DNA of 64,000 nt. It comes from Paenibacillus sp. FSL R7-0345. GTDB taxonomy: Bacteria; Bacillota; Bacilli; Paenibacillales; Paenibacillaceae. The notes under the pieces were generated by a model. The model searched no databases. It was not told the DNA's origin and was given only the letters and a program-made list of their open reading frames with translations. This document shows positions 29,248-37,209 of the stretch, piece after piece. How positions within the stretch are numbered: position 1 is the stretch's first letter; each line of letters begins with the position of its first letter. The position numbers and the translations under genes are program-made. The stretch covers positions 2,214,501-2,278,500 of the forward strand of contig NZ_CP152002.1 in NCBI RefSeq assembly GCF_038595055.1, written 5' to 3'.

Positions 29248-30612
29248 CTAGCCGGTTTCTTCGATGGCAGACCGCAGCTCAGCGCGGCCGAGCTTGTCCA
29301 GCAAAGCGCTGCGGTTATGAAGTAAAACCGGATGATCCGGATTATAAATAAGCCCTTGCTCGTTGTATTCGTATGCTGTCTGCCAGCTGCCGAGCCTGCT
29401 GTAACAGACGCATAGCTGAATGCAGGGCTTCCAGGTCCAGGCATCTTTACCAGTCAAGGTTTCCCAGTGATCCGGACGAGGTGCGGCGAGCGCCTGCTTG
29501 AGCCAGCGGATCGCTTCCTCCCAAGCCTGCTGATCCATCCATTTGGCGCCGAGTCTAAAGCTGAGCTCGGCCCGGCTGGAGCTGGCTGCAGCTTGGGTGA
29601 GCAGGTCGCGGCCCTTTTCTGTATCTCCGAGTCTGCCGTAACAGGCATCTAGCTCCAGCAGGGCGGTAACCTGTTCATCCTCGGTTCCCTGATTCTCCTT
29701 AAAAAACTGCTCAAGCCTCTGAGCTGCAGCCTCATCATACCCGTAGTGAATATATTCCAGGGCTATGTCAAGGTCCGAGGCTGCCGCTGGTGCCGTCTGG
29801 TTACAGGCTTCAAGAAACGCAGAACAGCCGGCCAGATCCGAGCTTCGGTAGATATGATAGGCAGGATAGGCCGTTTCAACAAACATCTGCAGCCCGAGTG
29901 CAGCAGCACGGACACAGAAATGGCGGTCCTCGCCCCAGTAGCCGAGATTGGGGATTTCCGCGAACCGCACGCCTTGCAGCAGTGCCTGCCGGCTTACGAG
30001 CGTGCAGGCTCCGAGGCCGCCGACCTCATACAAACCGGGCCGGCGCAGCTTCGCATAGAATTGCTGTACCTGACTCCGGCACTGCTGGGGCGATGGCTCC
30101 TCGCGCCTGATTAGCGGATGCTGGCCGTATTCACTGTGCAGCCATACCTGCGGCATCTCCATTGTATCTGTCTGCCACCGGGTCCAAAATATAGCCGATA
30201 CAAGCTCCTTGCCGCTGTCCAGCAGTGCTATAAGCGTCTGCGGATGGAACAGCAAATCGGAATCGGCAAGAAAGACATGCGTATACTCTGCGTCGACGGC
30301 TGCCTGCAGAATCTGATCCTTCATCGCCGCGACCCTCCAGACAGCGGCCTCCGGCCAGCGGTGGCTGTCATCATCACGAAGGTAGGCAGCGGCTCCTTCC
30401 TCCGGGGGTGGAACGATTGTTACAGCTCCGCCCGCCCGTCTGGCGAACTGCCGCAGGAGTCTGGAGGAGGCCGGGTCTGTATTATCATCGACGAACATAT
30501 AGTCCGCTTCCAGACCGGTTGTATCCAGCCTGCCAAGGGAATGCAGAAACAGGCTGAGAATTTCCGGCTTTTGCCGTACAGGGCTTGCAATTAGCAATCG
30601 CGGGCTGCTCAT
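29248..30612 (-). CDS. Glycosyltransferase with C-terminal TPR-like repeats
   Basis: 454 residues. Residues 1 to about 265 look like a GT-A glycosyltransferase: SPRLLIASPVRQKPEIL start, FVDDNTD, and a DxD-type HVFLADSDLLFHP. The rest is made of TPR-like helix pairs (EDEQVTALLELDACYGRLGDTEKG, AWEEAIRWLKQAL, WQTAYEYNEQGLIYNPDHP). Such TPR-glycosyltransferases are common beside surface glycoprotein genes; TPR parts often bind the protein acceptor. ATG at 30612 follows AGGAGAGG; codons up to 30645 have no better site. It converges with the GT2 gene at 28462. Confidence 0.85.
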   Translation of the reverse strand: MSSPRLLIASPVRQKPEILSLFLHSLGRLDTTGLEADYMFVDDNTDPASSRLLRQFARRAGGAVTIVPPPEEGAAAYLRDDDSHRWPEAAVWRVAAMKDQILQAAVDAEYTHVFLADSDLLFHPQTLIALLDSGKELVSAIFWTRWQTDTMEMPQVWLHSEYGQHPLIRREEPSPQQCRSQVQQFYAKLRRPGLYEVGGLGACTLVSRQALLQGVRFAEIPNLGYWGEDRHFCVRAAALGLQMFVETAYPAYHIYRSSDLAGCSAFLEACNQTAPAAASDLDIALEYIHYGYDEAAAQRLEQFFKENQGTEDEQVTALLELDACYGRLGDTEKGRDLLTQAAASSSRAELSFRLGAKWMDQQAWEEAIRWLKQALAAPRPDHWETLTGKDAWTWKPCIQLCVCYSRLGSWQTAYEYNEQGLIYNPDHPVLLHNRSALLDKLGRAELRSAIEETG

Positions 30613-31008
30613 AGTGGTAGTCCTCTCCTGGAAGATGATGATCAATAGTGTGATTTATCATAGATAATATAATGTTTAATGATTATCAAAGATAATTTCT
30701 AATAGAGAGGAAGTCTCTTTTTGGACAAATTATACATTATTTAAGCTGTGTGTTTATGCTGTAACTGTTTCTATTATATAAGGGTTCACCTATTTGACAC
30801 AATCAAAAATGATAGAGGAGGAGGTTTGCGGACAGCCGGAATGTACTTCTGCCGGCCGGGGAAATGTATCGGACAGAGTAAGCGCCATGGTCTATTTTTT
30901 CAAACAGATAGATATTCATCCCAAACTGGTCTAGAATAACATGTTGTAAGCACTACTGCTTGTTACATAAGGGCAGGATAAAGAGGATGCTGAGAGGAGA
31001 AGTGTGGA
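30613..31008. other. 396-bp AT-rich intergenic region
   Basis: Divergent region between the TPR-glycosyltransferase and the aldo/keto reductase. GATAAT (30663-30668) and ATTATC (30682-30687) form a short inverted repeat in an AT-rich patch. A frame of 63 codons at 30748-30939 has no ribosome site and looks random. No firm promoter. Confidence 0.4.
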
Positions 31009-31947
31009 ATGAAGTACCGCAGATTGGGCGGATCAGGGCTGAAGGTTAGTGAGATCAGTCTGGGAAGCTGGTTGACGTACGGCGGATATGTGGAACGGGA
31101 AAACGCTGTTAAAGCGATTGAAACCGCTTACGGTTCGGGTGTGAATTTTTTTGATACAGCCAATGTGTATGAAAAGGGTGCGGCCGAGAAGCTGCTGGGC
31201 GAGACCCTGCGCGGATTTCCCCGCGAATCCTATGTCCTGGCCACTAAAGTCTATGGCGTTATGGGAGACGGCCCGAATGACCGGGGACTCTCACGCAAGC
31301 ATATTACGGAGCAGTGCCATGCCAGCCTGAAGCGGCTGGGCGCGGAGTACGTGGACATTATGTACTGCCACCGTTATGATCCGGAGACGCCTATTGAGGA
31401 GACCCTGCGCACACTGGATGATCTGGTCCGTCAGGGCAAGGTGCTCTACGTTGGCGTAAGCGAGTGGACGGCTGCCCAGATGACAGAGGCGCTGGCAGTT
31501 GCTGACCGGTATCTGCTGGACCGGATTGTGGTCAATCAGCCTATCTATAATATGTTCGAACGTTATATAGAAAAAGAGGTTATTCCGCTCGGTGAGCGCA
31601 AAGGGATCGGACAGGTTGTCTTCTCGCCGCTGGCCCAGGGCCTGCTGACCGGCAAATACAGCTCGGCAGGGGAGATTCCTGAAGGCAGCCGGGCCGCGAA
31701 GCTGGAGTGGATGCGTAAAGGGGTTACGGAAGAGAAAATTGCCAAGGTGCAGGAGCTGGGCAAAATCGCAGCAGAGCTGGATATTTCTGTCGGAAATCTG
31801 GCCCTCGCCTGGATTCTGCGCCAGTCTAATGTAGCAAGCGCCCTTGTCGGCGCAAGCCGGCCGGAGCAGGTAGAGGAGAATGTGAAGGCTTCAGGTGTCG
31901 AACTGGGCGATGAGGTCTTGTCACGTATTGCCGAAATTATGGACTAA
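31009..31947 (+). CDS. Aldo/keto reductase (voltage-gated K+ channel beta-subunit type)
   Basis: 312 residues, TIM-barrel NADPH oxidoreductase. The catalytic tetrad can be traced: Asp and Tyr in FFDTANVYEKG, Lys in LATKVYG and His in YCHRYDPET. The C-terminal cofactor segment (ILRQSNVASALVGASRPEQ) is typical. It reduces aldehydes or ketones in the cytosol; the substrate is unknown. AGAGGAGA precedes the ATG. The SDR gene follows after 18 bp, so they are co-transcribed. Confidence 0.93.
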   Translation: MKYRRLGGSGLKVSEISLGSWLTYGGYVERENAVKAIETAYGSGVNFFDTANVYEKGAAEKLLGETLRGFPRESYVLATKVYGVMGDGPNDRGLSRKHITEQCHASLKRLGAEYVDIMYCHRYDPETPIEETLRTLDDLVRQGKVLYVGVSEWTAAQMTEALAVADRYLLDRIVVNQPIYNMFERYIEKEVIPLGERKGIGQVVFSPLAQGLLTGKYSSAGEIPEGSRAAKLEWMRKGVTEEKIAKVQELGKIAAELDISVGNLALAWILRQSNVASALVGASRPEQVEENVKASGVELGDEVLSRIAEIMD

Positions 31948-31965
31948 AGAGAGGAGCAGATACAG

Positions 31966-32988
31966 ATGAAGGTACTTTTTATCGGAGGCACAGGGTTAAT
32001 CAGCCAGGCCGTATCGGGGCTTGCAGTCGAACAGGGGATTGAGCTGTATCTGTTTAACCGCGGGGAACGCAGTGAATTCGTGCCTGACGGGGCAGAGGTT
32101 ATCCGCGGAGATATCCGTGATGCGGCAGGTGCCGCGGAAGCGCTGAAGGGCTATGAATTTGATGCTGTTGTAGACTGGATCGCATTCACACCGGAGCATG
32201 TGCAGACAGATATTGAGCTGTTCAACGGCAAGACGAAGCAGTATATCTTCATCAGCTCTGCCTCTGCCTATCAGAAGCCGCAGCGCAGTTACCTCATTAC
32301 AGAAGAAACGCCGCTGGCCAATCCTTACTGGCAATATTCCCGTGACAAAATAGCCTGCGAAGAGCTGCTGCTGGAAGCACACCGTACCAGCGCCTTCCCG
32401 GTGACAATTGTCCGCCCTTCTCATACTTATGGAGTTACGGCGATCCCGGCGGCACTGACCAGCTGGCAGCATCCCTGGTCGCTGGTGGAACGCATCCGCA
32501 AAGGCCAGCCGCTGGTCATCCATGGTGACGGGACCTCACTCTGGACGCTGACGCACAATACTGACTTCGCCAAGGGCTTCATCGGTCTGCTGGGGAATTC
32601 CGAAGCTATCGGGGAGGCCATCCATATCACCTCCGACGAGTCGCTGAACTGGAACCAGATTTATGCGGCGATCGGTGAGGCGGCGGGAAGAGAACCCAAG
32701 GTGGTGCACATTTCCACCGATTTCATCGCCGCCCATACACCGGCGGGCACAGCAGACGGACTGATTGGCGACCAGGCGGTGAGCAGCGTATTCGACAACA
32801 GCAAGCTCAAGCGGCTGGTGCCGGAGTTCAGCGCAACGGTTTCTTTTGCCGAGGGGATCAGACAGTCTGTTAAATGGTTCGAAGCCCGGCCGCAGCTCTG
32901 CACCGTGGATACGGAATGGTCAAAAATGCTGGACATGCTGATCAGCCGGCATGGCGTTGATGCCAAGCTGCTCTCTTACTACGTGTAA
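31966..32988 (+). CDS. NAD-dependent epimerase/dehydratase-type extended SDR
   Basis: 340 residues, Rossmann-fold extended SDR. The dinucleotide-binding motif is GGTGLISQAV at residues 7-16 and the catalytic YSRDK (YxxxK) lies near residue 125. HVQTDIELFNGKTKQYIF and the RPSHTYG segment are typical of sugar-nucleotide epimerase-like proteins of the CSP41-like branch. Substrate unknown. It is 18 bp downstream of the aldo/keto reductase with AGAGAGGAG before the ATG. Confidence 0.9.
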   Translation: MKVLFIGGTGLISQAVSGLAVEQGIELYLFNRGERSEFVPDGAEVIRGDIRDAAGAAEALKGYEFDAVVDWIAFTPEHVQTDIELFNGKTKQYIFISSASAYQKPQRSYLITEETPLANPYWQYSRDKIACEELLLEAHRTSAFPVTIVRPSHTYGVTAIPAALTSWQHPWSLVERIRKGQPLVIHGDGTSLWTLTHNTDFAKGFIGLLGNSEAIGEAIHITSDESLNWNQIYAAIGEAAGREPKVVHISTDFIAAHTPAGTADGLIGDQAVSSVFDNSKLKRLVPEFSATVSFAEGIRQSVKWFEARPQLCTVDTEWSKMLDMLISRHGVDAKLLSYYV

Positions 32989-33066
32989 CACGGATATGGC
33001 ATGATTCAGGGAATGGTGAATATACTCTCACTACCTACCGAAACCCGTGAAAAAGGAGTCCTGGTC

Positions 33067-33726
33067 ATGCCGACACATCCTTATGTATCCCGTTTTTTTG
33101 TCCATTCCGATGCCCGCCGCGACAAGCTGATTTATGACTTGCCGGAGTCCTGGTGGAGCCGGCCTTATGAATATGAATGGTGTACCAACTTTGTCTCACC
33201 CCATGATGTGGTGCTGGATGCCGCCTGCGGTATATCCCATCCGCTCAAGTTCTATCTCGCCGGCTTCAGTGACGAGGTACATGCCTGCGATATTGATGCC
33301 CGGATTTTGTCAAAGGAAGCCATCATCCGGGAGATCGCTGACGATATCGGAGTGGAGGCAGCCCGGCAGGTTGTGGCCAGACGGACAGAGAGCCTGCATC
33401 TCGCCCAGGCGGATCTCACCTCGCTGCCTTATGCGGATGAGAGCTTTGATACGATTTTTTGCATATCGGTGCTGGAGCATTTGTCGCTGAATGAAGCTGT
33501 TCTTGCCGTCCGGGAATTTCACAGAACCCTGAACGGGGAGGGGCTGCTGGTGCTGACCTTCGATTATCCGACCGTTAATCTGCCGGTGATGAACGACGTG
33601 CTGCTGCAGGCGGGCTTCCAGTATTGGGGGGAGACGGATTTCAATCTGCCGGAGGATGCACTGCGGACAGAGCAGTGGGGCGGACTGAACTGCTTCCGGG
33701 CAGTGCTGAAGAAAGCGCAAAGCTAG
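33067..33726 (+). CDS. Class I SAM-dependent methyltransferase
   Basis: 219 residues from ATG 33067, set by AAGGAG at 33053-33058; the frame is open to an ATG at 33001 without a ribosome site. The SAM-binding motif I is VLDAACGISHP (second Gly of the usual GxGxG pattern changed), followed by acidic ACDIDA and the motif with SFDTIFCISVLEHL. The N-terminus is Tyr/Trp-rich (WWSRPYEYEWC). Substrate unknown. It follows the SDR gene by 78 bp and may be in the same operon. Confidence 0.87.
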   Translation: MPTHPYVSRFFVHSDARRDKLIYDLPESWWSRPYEYEWCTNFVSPHDVVLDAACGISHPLKFYLAGFSDEVHACDIDARILSKEAIIREIADDIGVEAARQVVARRTESLHLAQADLTSLPYADESFDTIFCISVLEHLSLNEAVLAVREFHRTLNGEGLLVLTFDYPTVNLPVMNDVLLQAGFQYWGETDFNLPEDALRTEQWGGLNCFRAVLKKAQS

Positions 33727-33803
33727 CCGGGACTTTTTACTCTTTTAGATAATGGAAGCTATCCGTTATAGTTGATAATATCTTATCAGAAGGAGTAACC
33801 GGA

Positions 33804-34838
33804 GTGCGCAGAGCTGCCATACTTTTCTTATTATTCTTTCTGCTGGTCCCTGCCCCGGCGGTTTTGGGCGGACCGTCCACGGCGCAGCCGGCAGACCGCA
33901 TTACCCTGACTTTTGCCGGTGACATTCTGCTGGACGGCTTTGTGGGGGAGCAGATCGCCAGGTACGGGGTGAATTTTCCGTTTGCCAAGGTAGCACCTGT
34001 CCTGCGCAAGGCCGACCTGGCCTTCGCCAATCTGGAGACACCGGTATCGGTGCGCGGGCAGGCGGCCGAGAAGATGTTTGCCTTCCGCTCAAAGCCCGAG
34101 ACGCTTGGCGGATTAAGCTATGCCGGCATTGACGGCGTGACGCTGGCCAACAATCATATCCTCGATTACGGGCAGAATGCGATGCTGGATACACTGATTC
34201 ACCTGGATAAATACAAGATCGGCCACACCGGGGCCGGCAGCAATATCGACCAGGCCTTTAAGCCGTACGTCAAAACAGTCAAAGGCAAGCGGATTGCCGT
34301 GCTTGGAGCAAGCCGGGTGCTGTCCGGGCCTTCCTGGTATGCGGGGAAGGCTGCGCCGGGCGCTGCCTCAGCCTACACGGCGCAGCCGCTGCTGAGTGCC
34401 ATTAAAAAGTCTGCCAAGGACAACGACTACACGGTCGTCTATCTGCACTGGAATGAGGAGTTCGAGGACTATCCCGAGAAGTATGCCCGGACGCTGGCGA
34501 AGCAGATGATCGACAGCGGCGCGGACATCATTCTGGGTGCGCACAGCCATTGCCTGATGGGGATCGAGTACTACAAGCACAAGCCGATCTACTACTCGCT
34601 GGGTAACTTTGTGTTCAACAAATCCACGCGCGGCGGAGAGAAGACGGTGCATACGATGCTGGCTGACTTCACCATTACGAAGACGGGGATTACGAGCAAG
34701 ATTACGCCGGTCAAAATCATTGGCGGACAGCCGAATTTTATGGGGGCTGCCTATAATAAGGAAACGATTAAGCGGCTGAACCAGCTGTCGTTCAATGCGA
34801 AGATTGCTGCGGACGGCGCGGTTAGTGAGAAGCTGTAA
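33804..34838 (+). CDS. CapA/PgsA-like metallophosphatase-fold exported protein
   Basis: 344 residues with an N-terminal signal peptide (hydrophobic residues 4-22). The CapA domain is marked by LTFAGDILLDG, FANLETP, LANNHILDYG, VYLHWNEEFEDYP and ILGAHSHCLMG, the metal-site series of the calcineurin-like CapA family, best known from poly-gamma-glutamate export (PgsA). No pgsB/pgsC neighbours exist here, so it is one of the free-standing CapA proteins of unclear role at the cell envelope. Start GTG at 33804 follows AGAAGGAGT. Confidence 0.9.
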   Translation: MRRAAILFLLFFLLVPAPAVLGGPSTAQPADRITLTFAGDILLDGFVGEQIARYGVNFPFAKVAPVLRKADLAFANLETPVSVRGQAAEKMFAFRSKPETLGGLSYAGIDGVTLANNHILDYGQNAMLDTLIHLDKYKIGHTGAGSNIDQAFKPYVKTVKGKRIAVLGASRVLSGPSWYAGKAAPGAASAYTAQPLLSAIKKSAKDNDYTVVYLHWNEEFEDYPEKYARTLAKQMIDSGADIILGAHSHCLMGIEYYKHKPIYYSLGNFVFNKSTRGGEKTVHTMLADFTITKTGITSKITPVKIIGGQPNFMGAAYNKETIKRLNQLSFNAKIAADGAVSEKL

Positions 34839-35294
34839 AGGGATGAGGCCCTGTACGTTCCCGGCAACCAGTTGGATTTTCGCTACTTAATTCTCTGAAT
34901 CTCCTAAATAGGTAGCGATTAGGTGGAAAAATGCAGCTTATTTCGGGTCATAATCCACGTTGGGAGCAGAACCGGCAATAATTAAGTAACGTTTTTCCAC
35001 TTAGTCTACGCTTAGAGGCGTTCTGCACGGAATTAGGTGACATTTTTCCACTTAGTTTAATCAGCGACTCGCTATGGCGCAGCCTAAGGTACAAAATGCA
35101 CTCATCAGGATGTTCAGCCATCTGGTTTTCTGCATACAAACACAGCAAGCACAGCAAACACCCCACAGCCATCGCGGCTATGGGGTGTTTTTGTGTCAAT
35201 CATGCGCTATTGGAGTGTTGTGCTGTATCAATCATGCGGCATAAGGTATTTCACTGTGTCCATTACACTGAACTCTTACAGCCAACCAAACCGG
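34839..35294. repeat. Interspersed intergenic repeat, copy 2, and flanking region
   Basis: 456 bp without a gene. 34885-35060 holds repeat elements: TAAGTAACGTTTTTCCACTT at 34983-35002, a second partial TTTTTCCACTTAG near 35046, and an inverted TAGGTGGAAAAATG near 34920. 34983-35009 matches 2381-2407 at 24 of 27 bases. A terminator lies at 35156-35192. Confidence 0.6.
35156..35192. terminator. Terminator in the capA-permease intergenic region
   Basis: AAACACCCCACAGCC and GGCTATGGGGTGTTTTT form a strong stem. It may end transcripts from either side, capA (plus) or the permease operon (minus). Confidence 0.8.
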
Positions 35295-36128
35295 TCAGCC
35301 CTTAACCGCTCCGGCAACAACGCCTTTGACGATATACTTTTGCAGGAAGATGAATACGATGATGGACGGCAGTACGGCCATTACCATGGCTGTCATCGCA
35401 TACTGCCAGTCGGAGGTGTACTGTCCAACGAAGGTGTACGCGGCCAGGGTCAGTGTCTTGGTATCCGGTGAGCCGTTGACCATCAGGAGCGGGAGCAGGA
35501 AGTCGTTCCAGATCCACATCACGTCGATGATGACGATGGTAGTTGTTACCGATTTCAACAGCGGGAAGATGACACTGAAGAACAGGCGGAAGCCGGAAGC
35601 CCCGTCGATCGTGGCGCTTTCGTCGATTTCCAGCGGAATCCCTTTAACAAAGCCGTGATAGATGAATACGGCCAGCGGTGCGCCGAAGCCCCAGTAGAGC
35701 AGGCCAAGTCCCCAGGTGCTTTCGGACAGGTTCAGGTTTTTGGCCGTCTGCAGCACGGTCAGCATGATCGACTGGAACGGAATCAGCATCGGCATAATGC
35801 AGAGGAAATAGATGACACCGCTCCATTTTGTTTTGGTCCGGGCCAGCTTGTAGGCGGCAATGGAGGAGACAAACACGATCCCCAGAAGCCCCACCCCTGT
35901 GATGATAAAGTTGTTCAGGAACAGCCGCGGGTAGTTGATGAATTCCCATACATAAGAGTAGTTGGCGAACGTCAGCTTTTGCGGCAGGGCGATGACGTCG
36001 GTCATGACCTCGCTGAAGCTTTTAAATGAGTTAATAATCGTCAGGAACAGCGGATACAGGAACAGCAGGGAGAGGAGGACGAGCACAATCTCGAGTATGA
36101 CTTTTCCGGATTTGTTGTTGGTTTTCAT
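35295..36128 (-). CDS. Sugar ABC transporter permease, MalG-type (CUT1)
   Basis: 277 residues, six predicted helices. The conserved EAA loop is present (GIPLEIDESATIDGASGFRLFFSVIFPLL), which docks on the shared ATPase. It probably forms an alpha-galactoside (melibiose/raffinose-type) importer with the permease just upstream and the binding protein at 40835. The ATG overlaps the stop of the upstream permease by one base (TAATG), so translation is coupled. No ATPase gene is present; a shared MsmX-type ATPase elsewhere is expected. Confidence 0.93.
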   Translation of the reverse strand: MKTNNKSGKVILEIVLVLLSLLFLYPLFLTIINSFKSFSEVMTDVIALPQKLTFANYSYVWEFINYPRLFLNNFIITGVGLLGIVFVSSIAAYKLARTKTKWSGVIYFLCIMPMLIPFQSIMLTVLQTAKNLNLSESTWGLGLLYWGFGAPLAVFIYHGFVKGIPLEIDESATIDGASGFRLFFSVIFPLLKSVTTTIVIIDVMWIWNDFLLPLLMVNGSPDTKTLTLAAYTFVGQYTSDWQYAMTAMVMAVLPSIIVFIFLQKYIVKGVVAGAVKG

Positions 36129-37018
36129 TATGCCTCCACCTCTCTCTTCTTGAAGAATGTAAGCTGAATTACGGTAACGATCAGCACTGCAACGAACAGG
36201 ATAAGCGCTTTCGCCGTACCGTAGCCGTACAGGTTATTCTGGAATGTGTCACGGTAGATGTCATAGGCGATACTGTAGGTGGTTCCGCCGGGACCGCCGC
36301 CGGTCAGTGACAGGATCACATCGAACACTTTAATCGAGTTGGTCAGCGCCATAAAGACCGAGATGGTAATGGATGGTGCAAGCAGCGGCAGCGTGATGCT
36401 GAAGAAACGTCTGAGCGCTCCGGCACCGTCCACCGTTGCTGCTTCTTTAAGATCCTCAGGCACGGACTGCAGGCCGGCGATGTAAATAACCAGATAGAAC
36501 CCGATGGATTGCCAGATCGATACCCCTAATATGGATATAAAAGCGAGCCCCGGCGTCCCCAGCCAGCTCAGATCGAAGATTCCCCAGCCGGTGCTTTCAC
36601 CGAGCGAATTGAAGCCCTGCATAAAGATGAACTTCCAGATGAAGCCGACGATAACCAAGCTGAGGATGTAAGGAATAAAGAAGGCCGCTCTCAGCCAGGA
36701 GGTAGACTTCAGCTTCATATCTAACAGCACGGCCAGCAGAATAGCCAGCACATTGACGATAACGATGTAGAGCACGGCATATTTTATCGTAAACCAGGCC
36801 GAATCGGAGAAATTCGTATCTCCCGTAAAAATCTGTTTAAAGTTATCCAGTCCGACGAACTTGGGATGCTTGGAGATCCCGTTCCATTTGGTCATGGAAT
36901 AACGGATGGTCATTATGAACGGGACGTAGAAGGCTACTGCGATACAGATGAGAACGGGGAGGGTGAACAGCCCGAATTCCGTTTTCTCGCGCCATTTTCT
37001 GCCGAGTGATTTTAACAT
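36128..37018 (-). CDS. Sugar ABC transporter permease, MalF-type (CUT1)
   Basis: 296 residues, six predicted helices; EAA loop in SVPEDLKEAATVDGAGALRR. First gene of the minus-strand permease pair. ATG at 37018 is set by AAGAGGTG 5 bases upstream; the frame up to 37072 lacks a ribosome site. The N-terminus ends in a basic cytoplasmic stretch (SLGRKWREKTEFG) before the first helix. It is divergent from the sensor kinase, across a cre site. Confidence 0.93.
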   Translation of the reverse strand: MLKSLGRKWREKTEFGLFTLPVLICIAVAFYVPFIMTIRYSMTKWNGISKHPKFVGLDNFKQIFTGDTNFSDSAWFTIKYAVLYIVIVNVLAILLAVLLDMKLKSTSWLRAAFFIPYILSLVIVGFIWKFIFMQGFNSLGESTGWGIFDLSWLGTPGLAFISILGVSIWQSIGFYLVIYIAGLQSVPEDLKEAATVDGAGALRRFFSITLPLLAPSITISVFMALTNSIKVFDVILSLTGGGPGGTTYSIAYDIYRDTFQNNLYGYGTAKALILFVAVLIVTVIQLTFFKKREVEA

Positions 37019-37169
37019 GGATGCACCTCTTCTGCTATTTATAGGATGGGAGTAAAGGCCCCCGCTTGCCACACTTAACCATTCCGGTTAGTCTATATTG
37101 TGTATTATAGGGCAGCGCCGTATACTCAGAAATGGATTTAAGAAGACAGTTAGGGGTAAAAAAGTGAAC

Positions 37170-37183
37170 TGAAAGCGTACACA
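37170..37183. promoter_or_regulatory. Candidate cre site (CcpA catabolite control)
   Basis: TGAAAGCGTACACA matches the Bacillus cre consensus TGWAANCGNTNWCA at all fixed positions but one (A for T at position 10). It lies in the divergent region between the permease operon and the sensor kinase, where glucose repression of an alpha-galactoside locus would be expected. Confidence 0.6.
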
Positions 37184-37209
37184 AATAACAAGCGGAGGAG
37201 GCTGCGTCC

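Noticed and set aside
30660..30700. Fur box in the AT-rich patch before the TPR-glycosyltransferase
   Set aside because: Only short GATAAT/ATTATC matches; the 19-bp palindrome is not formed and no iron genes are near.
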